Source: Oceanicoccus sp. KOV_DT_Chl
GTDB lineage: Bacteria > Pseudomonadota > Gammaproteobacteria > Pseudomonadales > Dasaniaceae
NCBI RefSeq assembly: GCF_900120175.1
Contig: NZ_FQLF01000002.1
Coordinates: 620,001 to 684,000 of the forward strand
Length of the DNA stretch: 64,000 nt
Direction of reading: 5' to 3'
The position numbers and the translations under genes are program-made. Under the pieces are notes generated by a model. The model saw only the letters and a program-made list of their open reading frames with translations, made no database searches and was not told the DNA's origin. Positions 45,653-56,268 of this stretch are shown piece after piece (the stretch's first letter is position 1; every line of letters begins with the position of its first letter).

Positions 45653-46405
45653 ATGGTCGCGTTTCCGATATTGAATGCAATAACAGTAATGAATCATCCA
45701 ATTAATAAAAAAAGCCCTATACCAAGATATTTTCAGGTAGTTAAATCACTGAAAAAGCGTATCAAAAAGGGGGAATTTCGGGAGGGCCAGGCACTACCCT
45801 CTGAGCGACTGTTAACGAGTGAATATGACGTCAGCCGAATCACCGTTGTTAAAGCCATGGACGAATTAAAAAATGCCGGGATTGTAGAAAGCCAGCAGGG
45901 CCGGGGGACATTTGTAAAATCTCAATCCGTTATTAATCGATCTACTTTTACCGCGCATCAGTATTTTTTCCAACAAGGTGACAAACACCGCTGGGAAGTT
46001 AAAGAAAGAAGCTGGCTTACTTCTCCGCAAGCCGTTATTAATGCGTTTGATTTATCCAGCAATGAACTGCATTTTCGAGCTACCGTCTTGTTGAGTATTG
46101 CCCATGAGCCAACCGCAATCTATATGGCCCATATCCCACGGCGTATCGCTATGACCAATCAGCTGGAATCCCAATCCAATACCGGACTTTTAACCTTGTT
46201 AAGAGACAACAAGCTGGTTACAGATAACACCGTACAACAAAGTATTGAAGCCGTTGCCGCCAATAAAATATCGGCAAATCTATTAAATATACGAACAGGC
46301 AAACCAATGCTGGCAATGGATAGTCTTTATCTGGATGCGACAAAACGAGTCGAGCAATATACACACACAGTTTTTCGCGGTGATCGATTCCGCTATCAAT
46401 GCTAA
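45653..46405 (+). CDS. GntR/HutC family transcriptional regulator (UTRA type)
   Basis: The 250-residue protein has an N-terminal GntR winged helix (PIPRYFQVVKSLKKRIKKGE, ALPSERLLTSEYDVSRITVV, GIVESQQGRGTFV). A C-terminal UTRA-like effector domain follows, ending FRGDRFRYQC. It probably controls the genes that follow (SDR, exported protein, DoxX) and perhaps the divergent Rieske gene. The ATG at 45689 (13th residue) is an equal start candidate since neither has a clear ribosome-binding site. The effector is unknown. Confidence 0.83.
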   Translation: MVAFPILNAITVMNHPINKKSPIPRYFQVVKSLKKRIKKGEFREGQALPSERLLTSEYDVSRITVVKAMDELKNAGIVESQQGRGTFVKSQSVINRSTFTAHQYFFQQGDKHRWEVKERSWLTSPQAVINAFDLSSNELHFRATVLLSIAHEPTAIYMAHIPRRIAMTNQLESQSNTGLLTLLRDNKLVTDNTVQQSIEAVAANKISANLLNIRTGKPMLAMDSLYLDATKRVEQYTHTVFRGDRFRYQC

Positions 46406-46420
46406 GAGGTTAATTTAACT

Positions 46421-47287
46421 ATGGTCGATACTACAATGTCAGGAAAAGTTATTTTGCTAACCGGCGGGAACTCAGGAATAGGCTTAGCCGCCGCAGGCCA
46501 ACTAGCTCAGAAAGGTGCTCAGGTCATAATCACCGTGCGTGATGAAGAAAAAGCCAGTCAAGCCAAGCAAGCCATTGCAAATCAATATGATGCCACAGTG
46601 GACACACTGCTATTGGATTTAGCCGATTTCAATTCAATTCGCGCCTGTGTTAAAGAATTTAAACAAAAGTACGACCGTCTTGACGTGCTCATCAATAACG
46701 CTGGATTAAATCTTTCTGAGCGACGGGAAACCCCGCAAGGTTTTGAGTATGTTCTGGGCGTTAATCATGTCGGCCCTTTTTTGTTAACCTCTTTGCTTCT
46801 GGACTATTTGAAAGCCAACGCTCCCTCGCGCGTTGTCTGCTTAAGCTCTGCCGGGCATATGGGCGCACGTAAAGGAATGACGTGGGATGACTTACAGCGA
46901 CAGAAAAAATATGGCACCGCCCCTTATTGCGAGGTAAAGCTCGGCACGATTTATTGGGCAAAAGAAATGGCCAAAAGGTACAAGGAGTTTGGCATTACTG
47001 CTTATTCAGTAAACCCTCGCCTGGTTACGACTAACTTTGCTATGGATGGCGATACCAGTGGTATCCAAAAACTCTTTTTTACCATTGGAAAATTCTGGAT
47101 GCTAAAGCCTGATGAAGGCGCAAAAACGACGGTATGGTGCGCTTCTGAGCCGGGCATAGAGGATCTAAGTGGCCAGTATTTTCAGGATTGCGCACCAAGA
47201 AAACCCTCCAGCTTTGCCGAAAATGAAGAGTCAGCTAAACGCTTTTGGGAATTAAGTGAGGAGTGGATAGCCAATGAACACCCGTAA
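46421..47287 (+). CDS. Short-chain dehydrogenase/reductase (retinol dehydrogenase/WWOX-like)
   Basis: The 288-residue protein has the SDR cofactor motif TGGNSGIGLAAAGQLAQKGA, the NNAG motif in LDVLINNAGLN, and the catalytic YCEVK (Tyr and Lys) after a VCLSSAGH serine block. Overall it resembles the retinol dehydrogenase/WWOX/protochlorophyllide reductase branch, which acts on bulky hydrophobic substrates with NADP(H). It lies 15 bp after gntR and overlaps the next gene by 14 bp, so the three downstream genes form an operon. Confidence 0.86.
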   Translation: MVDTTMSGKVILLTGGNSGIGLAAAGQLAQKGAQVIITVRDEEKASQAKQAIANQYDATVDTLLLDLADFNSIRACVKEFKQKYDRLDVLINNAGLNLSERRETPQGFEYVLGVNHVGPFLLTSLLLDYLKANAPSRVVCLSSAGHMGARKGMTWDDLQRQKKYGTAPYCEVKLGTIYWAKEMAKRYKEFGITAYSVNPRLVTTNFAMDGDTSGIQKLFFTIGKFWMLKPDEGAKTTVWCASEPGIEDLSGQYFQDCAPRKPSSFAENEESAKRFWELSEEWIANEHP

Positions 47288-47819
47288 ACTAATTTTTACT
47301 TTAAGCCTGATTTTATTTGCTTTCCCGGTATCAGCGCAGGTAAATGACCCAAAGTATAAAGATTATTTTTTGATGGGGCGTTTCGGCGAGGTCTGCACGA
47401 TGTGTGAAATCATTGTGCTTTGCGAACACGGTGAAGTCATACCAAATTATGAGAGCATACCCGGCTCAGGTACTTTTACGCTCTATCACATTCAAACCAG
47501 AACGTTTTGGTCTCAAGTCTCCACCATCTGGGAATGGTTTGTAAAAAATTTCAGTGAAGCAACTCTTGCAGCAAAAGGTCATACCCGGCCCGTTTACCGC
47601 TATGTGGTTACTGAAAACCAATGGGCTGAGCAAGAAATTTTACAGGCTCGAATAATATTAGAACCCGGGCGACTCGAATTTGGTGAGCACACGATTGATA
47701 GGGTTGAACAATCCTGGTTAGACAATAGTAGCGGTGAACAACTTGGCTACTGCCAACGGTTGCCGCTATGGGATTCACTGGAGCAGATTAATGCCCAAAC
47801 TAAAGGGGATAGCCAATGA
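47274..47819 (+). CDS. Exported Cys-containing protein of unknown function
   Basis: The 181-residue protein has a signal peptide (residues 1-21, cut after VSA). A Cys-rich segment follows (GRFGEVCTMCEIIVLCEHGE), which could bind a metal or cofactor. It then has a Trp-rich middle (FWSQVSTIWEWFVKNF) and a beta-rich end. I do not recognise the family. It overlaps the SDR gene by 14 bp and the DoxX gene by 4 bp (ATGA), so translation is coupled. Confidence 0.7.
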   Translation: MNTRKLIFTLSLILFAFPVSAQVNDPKYKDYFLMGRFGEVCTMCEIIVLCEHGEVIPNYESIPGSGTFTLYHIQTRTFWSQVSTIWEWFVKNFSEATLAAKGHTRPVYRYVVTENQWAEQEILQARIILEPGRLEFGEHTIDRVEQSWLDNSSGEQLGYCQRLPLWDSLEQINAQTKGDSQ

Positions 47820-48334
47820 GTTTAGCCGCAAGGGAATACCAACAAGTCTGGACCTGGTCGTGGATAAAATCACACCCGGTATTGTTTTTCGGTATTAACA
47901 CCCACCTTCTACTTAGAACATTGTTTGGCATTTTTTGGCTCGCAGCAGGCATTAATAAAATTAACAAAGATTGGCTCACCAGTGACATTCTAAAAGATAT
48001 TTTTCTTGATAGACTGACAGAGATGCCGCCAGATGCATTTGCTTCCCTGTTCCTGCAGCACTTTGGAATTCCACTTTATATCCTCGTAGCCTGGGTAATA
48101 ACTTTCGGCGAAATATTATCAGCTGTTGGCTTGCTATTGGGCTTGTGCACCAGACCATCGGCGGCTATCAGTATGTTTATTTTACTAGGTTTTGCCATTG
48201 GTGGTTACTACGACGCGTCATTAATTCCCTTCTTTATACTCAATGCCGCTTTTCTATATTGGCCTTCTGGCTTATGGCTGGGGTTTGACCGCCATCTTAA
48301 CCAGCGTTACCCAAACCCTGGATATTTCCGCTAA
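47816..48334 (+). CDS. DoxX-like membrane protein
   Basis: The 172-residue protein has four membrane helices and the DoxX pattern: LRTLFGIFWLAAGINKINKD, FGEILSAVGLLLGLCTRPSA, GFAIGGYYDASLIPFFILNA and a final WPSGLWLGFDRHL. DoxX proteins are often linked to quinone-dependent oxidation or redox partners. Here it is the last gene of the GntR-controlled operon and may pass electrons from the exported Cys protein or the SDR product to quinone; this is an inference. Confidence 0.8.
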   Translation: MSLAAREYQQVWTWSWIKSHPVLFFGINTHLLLRTLFGIFWLAAGINKINKDWLTSDILKDIFLDRLTEMPPDAFASLFLQHFGIPLYILVAWVITFGEILSAVGLLLGLCTRPSAAISMFILLGFAIGGYYDASLIPFFILNAAFLYWPSGLWLGFDRHLNQRYPNPGYFR

Positions 48335-48874
48335 GGTGTTCGTAACTGACATGGGCCGACCCAAGCCATCATTAAAACCTTAAAGGTGATGACAGTTCGA
48401 CCCAAAGCACAGCTAACGTCATAATTCTCCGCGGCACATTACGGGGTCGGACCAACAGTTTGCAAATTTTGCTCTACCCCCTGACCATTATAACCAACCA
48501 ACGGTAAACTGGCTTCGACAGCTATCAGCCTAAAACCACTTCTTCTACCCATTGCAACCCTCTGCCGGGTGCTGTTTCAGATTATTGCATTGGCAACCAT
48601 CCGCAGTCTCAGCACCACATCCCTTAGGAAGAAAGAACGGGCACATCCAGCTAATTTTACCGTCTTCAAGCTCTCATCTAGCTGCATGCCAAAAAAACAT
48701 CAAAGCCTATGTAATCAGACGTTACCTATAGGAAAGAGCACTCTGAAGAGACTAATTTAGAAGGTGATAATTCAGCTCAAACCACTGCACCAAAACATAC
48801 ATAACAATTGATATAATTTTTCCGATATGCTTTCATTCACTCACTCGAACCTGGCGACTTTATAAACCGCTCCA
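48335..48874. other. 540-bp intergenic region, no gene recognised
   Basis: Short frames here (for example 48569-48760) have no ribosome-binding site and no family. No strong terminator was found after DoxX. The stretch before the AraC gene should hold its promoter. Confidence 0.4.
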
Positions 48875-49975
48875 ATGGAGGCAGCGCAGCCTCGTATTAG
48901 GGCACACAAAATAACAATCAATCGCTCGTTGAATAGGTTAGCCGTGGATACCACCAATATTACATCGACAGTAAAAGGGATAATCCCACTGTATATGGTG
49001 ACCTCAGTGGTCAACCAACTGGCACTAATGGATTTTGAAATACCCACTTTACTCACTCACACGTCGGTCTCGTCAGATCAACTGAATGTAGACCGTAGCT
49101 GTAGCCAGATTGTCCCCTTCGCGGATTTAATTCAGGTATTTCACAACGCGCGACAACACTCGAACATAGCAGACTTGGGGCTGCAGCTAGGTCGCTCATA
49201 CAATTTGGGAATTTACGGTGCCTTAGGCTACGCCATGATGTGTTCATCGACGGATATTGAGGCTGTTAACCTCGCACTAAAATTTCACAAGATCATCCTT
49301 GGTAGTCACATTGGCATATCGATGACCATTGAGCAGGATCACGGCGTCACCCGCATTAGCGACAGCCTGCCTAAAGGACCTACTCGCATACTTTATATAG
49401 AGCAATTTTTATCTGGTTTTTTCGGTTTTAACAATTCACTACTGGGCACCGACAACCAGCTATTCGAAATCCGCTTTGACTACGCTGACCCGGGCTATCG
49501 CCAGCAATACGAACAGGCCTTCGGCTGCAAAGTTGTATTCGATGCGCCCTTCAATGAAATTGTTTTTGATACTCTGGTACTAGGCGTCAAATTACCCAAC
49601 GCCGATTCAACGACTGCGCTGGCTTGTGAAGCTATCTGTGAAAAATTATTACACGCCATCAATAATGAAAAAGTATTCACCAGTAAAGTAAAGCACTTGA
49701 TGCTGACCCATTGGGACCAACAACCCAGCATGGAAACCATCGCCCAGTGGTTATCCATTGATGTGCGCACGCTACGCAGAAAATTACTGCAAGAAGAGAG
49801 CAGCTATCGACAAATAAAACATTCTGCCTGTAAAGAAATCGCCCTCGACTACTTGAAGAAAAGCGATCTCAATATACAGCAGATAGCCGCGCTTACTGGT
49901 TACAACGATACTGGCAGTTTCAGAAAAGCGTTTCACAAATGGACGGGGAATTACCCTAGCCACTACCGCTCCTGA
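48875..49975 (+). CDS. AraC family transcriptional regulator with N-terminal arabinose-binding-like domain
   Basis: The 366-residue protein has the OruR/ArgR-type AraC layout. The N-terminal domain contains IVPFADLIQVFHNARQHSNI and LGIYGALGYAMMCSSTDIEA. The C-terminal double helix-turn-helix contains LSIDVRTLRRKLLQEESSYR and LNIQQIAALTGYNDTGSFRK then AFHKWTGNYPSHYR. A GTG at 48941 gives a more usual N-terminus and is an alternative start. The likely target is a neighbouring gene, such as the secreted oxidase at 50384. Confidence 0.86.
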   Translation: MEAAQPRIRAHKITINRSLNRLAVDTTNITSTVKGIIPLYMVTSVVNQLALMDFEIPTLLTHTSVSSDQLNVDRSCSQIVPFADLIQVFHNARQHSNIADLGLQLGRSYNLGIYGALGYAMMCSSTDIEAVNLALKFHKIILGSHIGISMTIEQDHGVTRISDSLPKGPTRILYIEQFLSGFFGFNNSLLGTDNQLFEIRFDYADPGYRQQYEQAFGCKVVFDAPFNEIVFDTLVLGVKLPNADSTTALACEAICEKLLHAINNEKVFTSKVKHLMLTHWDQQPSMETIAQWLSIDVRTLRRKLLQEESSYRQIKHSACKEIALDYLKKSDLNIQQIAALTGYNDTGSFRKAFHKWTGNYPSHYRS

Positions 49976-50383
49976 TTTTAGATTTAACTATCAACTCACC
50001 ATTAATGAACAAAATTTAATGTATTTTAGCAATTTATTTTCGGACAAAATACTATGGGATTACCGTCACCGTGTCCGAAAAACCTACGATTAAGTTACCA
50101 ATCGGACACTCTCCATGAGATAAGGAAAAACCCGTTTTTTTTAATCAAAATCATCCTCAATAACAGCTCTGCTTTATGATTCCAATACAATAAAAATGAC
50201 GCTAACCTCAACCATCAACACTTCGTTTGCACACGAATAAACACTGCACTCTTAGTGTATAAAAAAGTAAAAACGGCCAATTCTTATTGGTTAATGCTGC
50301 ACCCTGGTGGTGTGAACAATACGGACATTGATTCCTGTCACCGTTGGGGAAAAAACAATAACTAACCCTTGGAGAGCACGACG
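49976..50383. other. 408-bp region with CGGACA repeats, upstream of the secreted oxidase
   Basis: TTTTCGGACA (50037-50046) and TGTCCGAAAA (50072-50081) are perfect inverted copies 25 bp apart. A third TCGGACA lies at 50102-50108. No gene was seen. The repeats may be binding sites of the AraC-type regulator upstream. Confidence 0.45.
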
Positions 50384-52762
50384 ATGATTCAAAAAAAGTT
50401 TTTGGCCACAGTACTCGGTGCTGTGATGGCCAGTGCATTTAGCTTGCCGGGCAGTGCTCAGCAATGCAATGACGCATGGGGGCGCTCAATACCAATGCAT
50501 GGCATTGCCGTAACGGCGACTGCCAGGCAGATGAGTTTGAAAACGCCAGCAACTGTCCTGAGGACTGTGCCGATAAAGGCACAACCGTGATGGCCTATTA
50601 CACACAGGGTATGGTATGCGAACCCACTACCATCCATGAACCGGATACCGTTTCGGAATTACAACAAACCATTCGAACCATTGTCAGCTCTGGCAAGCGC
50701 GTCAAACCCGCTGGCAGCAGCCACTCCGCCACTAGCATTATTTGTGGTGACGGCGACGCTGAAGTAGTTCGCTCTAAAAACCTGAAAGACATTGGCCCCA
50801 TTGAACCTTTTGAAAGCCACAGCGCCACCGTTGAATTTGAAGCCGGTGTCGAAATGGACGAGCTGGGCGAGCACTTGCACCAGCAAGGTTATGCCTGGGG
50901 CCTGGCCGCAACCGGATATGGTGGTATCTCTATCGGTGGCGCGGTGGCTACCGGTGCGCACGGTTCATCACGTAACGGTTCCGCCACAATCTCCAACTAT
51001 GTAGTAGGCCTGGATGTGATTGGTGCAGATGGTGATTTAACCACGTATACCGAGGCGAGTACTGGGCAATCCGACCCCAACCTCTGGAAAGCGTTAAAAG
51101 CCAACTTGGGATTATTAGGTTACGTTGCTCGCATTCGTTTAAAACTGGAGCCGCAGTTCCGCATGAACGTGCAAGTCCTGACCATGGATGAAGCCACCTT
51201 TGTCGCCGATGGCGGTGTTGAAGCCGCTGTTGGTCAATGTGATTATGTGTTCCTTAGTTGGTACCCGGTAATGATCTGGTGTACTACCTTTGCGGTAATC
51301 GCACCACCGACCCGCTCACCAGCCCAACCGCCCAAAACCGTTTATTCACACCGGACCTCAGTGGTATAGAGTCAGCCTTTGCGGTACCCACCATTCAATC
51401 CGGTATCTGTAATATGGGCACCCGCTGCAGTACCGCAGCAACTCGCATCAGTAAATACCTGAATGATCCACCGTTGGTCACAACCGATAATTACAGCTCG
51501 GAAAATGCTAACGTCACCAGCCGCAGTACCGATATGACTGGATACGCCCACCGTATGATTACGCTGGACAGCAGAGTCTTTGCCAAACAAAAAGGCTTTT
51601 CGCAGTTGGAATATGAAGGCGGCATGCCGATGAGTGAAATTCAGGGCGCGGTCCAGTACCTCAACTCTGTCTACAACCGCGACGGCATCTGTCAGCCATT
51701 GATCGGCACCATTATGCGCTTTGACCGCGCTGATGATGGTACGCTGATTTCCGGCAACCATGTGCGCCAGGGCCTAAACCAAGGCGACCCCATGGTTCAT
51801 TTGGAATTTGTTGAGTTCTGGGGCTACGACATCAACCAGGAAACCTTCGATAACTTTATCGATGCGCCATACCACGAAATCATTAGCCACCTTGCCGACA
51901 ACTACAACTTTAATCCGCACTGGGGCAAAAATGATGAGTGGGTATTTTCTCACCCGTCCATTAAAGCGCGTAATGCCGCTGATCGAGCCACCTTCAATGC
52001 GCAAATTGCCAAGCTTGATCCTTATGGCGTATTTATGAATGACTTCTTCCGCACCGCGGATTTGCAGCGCCTAATGACGGTCAGAATTTTGCCACCGCGA
52101 TTTACGGCAACTGTGCGTCGCAAGATAGTGATGGAGACGGCATCAGTAACTGTACTGATCCCGATATCAATCACTTTAACGGCATGTATGCTCGCATTGA
52201 TGACATGGGCTTTGGCGATGGCTTTTTCGCCGACGGCAACTGTAACAAGGCGGATGACTGGAACGAAATGAGAGTCGGACCCGAGCGGCAGCAAAATATT
52301 AAAGCCGGCTGGGATTATGAGTCCACCAATCATAAATACCATGCGAGTAACTTCAACTGGTCACCTGGCTTTAGCAGTAGTAGCAACAACCGTTCATGGG
52401 AGGCACAGCTATCCGCTGAATTTACTGCACCCACTACAGGACGCTACTGCTTCAGCAAGGACAACGGCACCACCGGTACCGCTATAGTTCCAGGCTGGAA
52501 CAGCTGTTCCTCGACCTGGATCAACAAGCAGCGTATTACCGAGGTTGGTTATGGCGCCAGCTGGAAACCTGTTGGCTGTGTTGACCTAAACGCAGGACAG
52601 ACTTACCGGTTAGATCTTTACAGCCGTCATCACAATGCCAATGTATCGCGTAGCTTTATTTCCAAGCCACGTTATTGCTTCGGTGGCGATGCCGACTGTA
52701 CGCCAGACATTCCTATCCAGCAGCGTGATGTTAGAGCCATTTCGGATACTAATAATCGCTAA
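50384..52762 (+). CDS. Secreted FAD-dependent lactone/sugar oxidase-like protein with C-terminal extra domain, three frameshifts
   Basis: Four frames join into one exported protein of about 790 residues. A signal peptide (MIQKKFLATVLGAVMASAFS) leads into CNDAWGALNTNAWHCRNGDC; the join is a missing G in 50478-50482. The FAD-binding type 4 domain has GKRVKPAGSSHSATSIICGD and GYGGISIGGAVATGAHGSS, as in gulonolactone and arabinonolactone oxidases. A missing C at 51264-51266 leads into WYPGNDLVYYLCGNRTTDP and a catalytic domain ending HWGKNDEWVFSHPS and DPYGVFMNDFF. A third shift near 52054-52070 leads to a calcium-binding-like QDSDGDGISNCTDPD and a PA14-like tail with five or more cysteines. The enzyme would oxidise a sugar lactone outside the cytoplasm, giving H2O2. 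Confidence 0.75.
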
Positions 52763-52778
52763 ACGCTAACGTCGTTAT

Positions 52779-52807
52779 AATCCCCGCCTGGTGCGGGGAT
52801 TTTTTTT
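52779..52807 (+). terminator. Intrinsic terminator after the oxidase gene
   Basis: AATCCCCGC and GCGGGGATT form a 9-bp stem with loop CTGGT, followed by a run of seven or more T, 17 bp after the stop at 52762. Confidence 0.9.
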
Positions 52808-52861
52808 GACTTTACTTTTTCGAAAAGGGGGACGGCATCAGGGTGGCATTAAGAGTATTTT

Positions 52862-53446
52862 TCAAACCCGTAAAGTTTCTAACAACTTGAAGATAGGCGC
52901 GGCCTGCGCTTCGCGCTTAGCCATCGGCACATGCAATAAATTTTGTGCAGCACCAATAATTAAATCAAAAATCACACTAGCAACATCTTCAGCTGAGACA
53001 TCAGCACGGATTTCATTATTATCTTGCAGACCCTGAATCAGCTCGGTAATCCAGACTCTTAAATACTGCATTTTTTCCTGCTGCTCTTGCAATTCATCAA
53101 CATTAATTAACGTACTCGCATACAGTGCAAACCGCACCCGCCAATGCATATCCGTTTCAACATCAAAGGGTAACGCTGCTCTTATCACCGGTAGAAAATC
53201 ATCTATGGACAGCTGATCACTGACCGCTTCCGCGATGCGCTGATCTATACGGGAATCTGCCCAGTTAAAGGCAGCCAGAATAATCTGGTTTTTATTGGAA
53301 AAATAATGGGACAGCACACCGATAGTGCATCCCATGGAAGCTGCCAGAGCCCGTGTGGTTAAAGCCTCCAAGCCCTTATAGGCAATAAATTCGGCCGCGG
53401 CGGCTGCAATTTCATCGCGTCTAACGGCATGGTTAAGCTTTCTCAA
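52862..53446 (-). CDS. TetR family transcriptional regulator (BetI-like)
   Basis: The 194-residue protein has the TetR helix-turn-helix RRDEIAAAAAEFIAYKGLEA, TTRALAASMGCTIGVLSHYF, FSNKNQIILAAF at residues 8-60. A helical C-terminal domain of the BetI type follows. It converges with the oxidase gene and lies downstream of the zinc-type TonB receptor on the same strand, so its target is not clear from position. The effector is unknown. Confidence 0.84.
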   Translation of the reverse strand: MRKLNHAVRRDEIAAAAAEFIAYKGLEALTTRALAASMGCTIGVLSHYFSNKNQIILAAFNWADSRIDQRIAEAVSDQLSIDDFLPVIRAALPFDVETDMHWRVRFALYASTLINVDELQEQQEKMQYLRVWITELIQGLQDNNEIRADVSAEDVASVIFDLIIGAAQNLLHVPMAKREAQAAPIFKLLETLRV

Positions 53447-53609
53447 TGATCAATCCTATAGAGTGGCTTATTAATTTTCTCCCGCACAACTGACTAACAG
53501 TTTTTTAAAACGGGCTAATAACTAACTGCCCCGCATTATTTCACTAAGTTATGCCTAGGGGAATAGCCATCAGGCTTCAATAGTACTCCCCTCTGCCACG
53601 ATAAAACAC

Positions 53610-55655
53610 TCAAAAACTCACACGCAGGCCTAGCTCAAGAGATCGCCCCGCCTCTGGTGCAATATCACGTAAATAAGAACTGGCATTTCGAATTTCTTCA
53701 TCGCTAATATTTTTCGCCCGTAAAAAAACTAATGCGTCTCGACCTGCTGACAAGTCTAGCTGATATTGCAGCCCGGCATCCCAGCGTTGGTAGCCATCAG
53801 TTTCCTCTTCATTCTCACCGGGATTATTCTGATCAGCAGCATTAACAAACGCAATATAACTCGATAGATTGCCCTGCTCAAAGTTAATCCGGCTACCGAT
53901 ACGCCGCGGTGGTAAACGCGGCACATCACCGGCGCGATCCAGTTCACCACTAATAGCATCACCAAACAACTCCAGCGACAGCATACCGCCCCACACTTCC
54001 CCAAACTCAACTCCACCTCAAATTCTGCGCCGGTAAACTCGGCGTTTTCTTGTGCATATTGCAACACCGGTGTTTCGCCTTGTTCCGTTCCCGTATTTTG
54101 TAAAAAAACATAATCCTGAAAATCGTTATAGAACAATGTTAAGTACGCATCTATCACAGCGGATTTTATAATTCAATGTAAGGTCAATGTTATTGGCCTG
54201 CTCACGCTGTAACTGTGCATCACCCACCTCAATCGATCCAGTGGCAACATGCTCGATATAACCTCCTAACATATTCGCGCTGTTGGAATATAACTCTTCT
54301 ACGACCGGCGCACGCTCCGATTGAGACAGTGCAACCCCAAGGCTCCATTGTGTGCTTATTTGCCATAAAGCAGATGCTGACAAACTCACACTGTTAAAAG
54401 ATTGCTCCGCCTCACCTTCTGGCGATAACTTTTCGTAATCCACCCGCGCGCCCAATTCATACAGCCAATCACCGCGATGAAAATCCTCAACCATAAAAAA
54501 ACCATAATTTTTAATCGTGGTTTCCGGAATATAACTTTCATCACCCACCGCAGAAAAATCTGTATTTTTGGTTTGCAGCCCAACCACCCCATGCCATCCA
54601 GCAACGGGTTGATGTAATACCTCCACTCGATTTTCCCAACTGTCATTGCGCCAGCGAGTTCCTACCTCTCCCCCTTCCAATTCATCGTGTTTATAATCGC
54701 TATAGGTAGAGTACCAACGTAGCTGATCAATTAACGTAGATTGCGGATGATAATCTGCGCGCAGATCATATCGAGTTTGCTCCAAATCGATACGCACAGT
54801 TTCTTCTTCCTCATACTCATCTTCATGCTCATCTTCATGCTCATGTTCATGCGCCCCCGCAGGAATACCGTACTGGTTTTTTAACCGGCTAACCGCAATA
54901 CCAATAAATCCATTCTCAAAAATATAACTTGCACCCGAAGTAAACGCGTGAGTTTGAGCATCAGTATTAGCGATAAAACCAGTGACTTCATCAGCATCAT
55001 GCTCAGCATCGGCATGTGCCGCACCAGAAATTTCCAGATCATTGCTATCCCGATACATACCGTCCACATAAAACGCAATATTGTCGCTGCCTGTCAGCAC
55101 CTTAAATACCGCCGTGTTTTCATCATTTACCGAACCGTGACGCAGCTCCATTGCGCCAGTAACAGCTTCAGGAACAGCCACCGGTATACGCTGATCTATT
55201 ACATTCACTACTCCGCCAATCGCCCCGCCGCCATATAACAGCGTTGATGGACCACGTAGTACTTCTATCGATTCCGCTAATACCGGCTCCACACTGACCG
55301 CATGATCAGCACTGATATTTGAAGCGTCAGCACTACTGGTACTGTTCGACAACACCGTTACCCGCGCGCCCTGTTGTCCACGAATTACGGGTTGGCCTAC
55401 GGCAGGACCAAAACTGGAGCTGCTTAAACCCGGGGCGTAGTTCAATGTTTCGCCGATCGTGCCAGCGACTCGTTGCTGTAGTTCAGCACCGGTTAAAATG
55501 GTTACGGGCAAAGCGGTTTCTGCTTCGGTGCGATGCAGTGGCACCGACACCAATACATGCTCCAGAGCGGGTTGGGACTCAGCGAATAACGCCGTTTGAG
55601 ACCACGGCCCCACGCATAACAACAGGCTGCATGCCTGTGAAAATAAATTTTTCAT
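53610..55655 (-). CDS. TonB-dependent receptor, ZnuD-like (zinc), two frameshifts in this sequence
   Basis: The N-terminal frame (from 55655) has a signal peptide ending near LFAES, a plug with PVTILTGAELQQRVAGTIGE, VIRGQQGARVTVLSN and VLRGPSTLLYGGGAIGGVVN. A metal-binding loop GAHEHEHEDEHEDEYEEEE, typical of ZnuD-type receptors, follows. The barrel runs to LNYK, continues in another frame at 54164-54167 (one T too many) with SAVIDAYLTLFYNDFQDYVF, and shifts again at 53999-54002 (one C too few) into VWGGMLSLELFGDAISGELD. It ends in the canonical LRVSF with a final Phe. The product would import zinc, energised by TonB. Confidence 0.84.
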
Positions 55656-55717
55656 GATGTTTTCCTAAGATCATTAACCAACGATAGCCAGTAGAGCTAC
55701 CGCGAAAGTTGAAATTG

Positions 55718-56026
55718 TTAATACTTAGGGACAGGTGGGGCGCGAATCGATTGCTGTGTGATTACGGTGGCGCAGTACTCTCCCGCAACTATACCGGGTA
55801 AAGCAATATAGCCATCACAAAAGGAAAAAGCCGGTTGCAGCGTAACCGTAACATTCAGATTATGTTCGGCAACACAGCTAATACAATTAAGCGAGTGAAA
55901 ATGTTCACCATCCAATACTTCAGCGGCATGAGCACCAAAGCTCCACTGCACAACTAATATCCATAGCACCAACGCTGGCGCTAACCGGCTCAGCAACTGC
56001 ATATGGTGATGGATACGCGTAAACAT
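55718..56026 (-). CDS. Small exported His/Cys protein next to the zinc receptor
   Basis: The 102-residue product has a signal peptide (LAPALVLWILVVQWSFGAHA, cut near AHA-AE). A short body with GEHFHSLNCISCVAEHNLNV follows, a Cys/His set that could bind a metal. It sits directly upstream of the ZnuD-like receptor on the same strand, where small putative zinc-chaperone proteins are often encoded. The methionine eight codons in (56002) is an alternative start. Confidence 0.65.
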   Translation of the reverse strand: MFTRIHHHMQLLSRLAPALVLWILVVQWSFGAHAAEVLDGEHFHSLNCISCVAEHNLNVTVTLQPAFSFCDGYIALPGIVAGEYCATVITQQSIRAPPVPKY

Positions 56027-56268
56027 AGAGTGAAAGGGTTACATCAATAAATGGCGAAGAAAATTAATACCAGCGCTAATGTAACCACCCGTTGCGCCGA
56101 TTGCAAGCTCGCCAATCGCACGATGCCGTCTACCCTCCCTATATTGTCGCAATAAAAAAACGGCATGCATCAACATTAGCAGCGCCGCAAACCAATAAGC
56201 TATACTGTGACTTGGTTTATCTCACCACTAATCATAATAATCATTCACCGACCACCTTTAAGGACACC

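Noticed and set aside
48569-48760. 63-codon frame in the intergenic region before the AraC gene
   Set aside because: It has no start context, and the composition is unlike the neighbouring genes.
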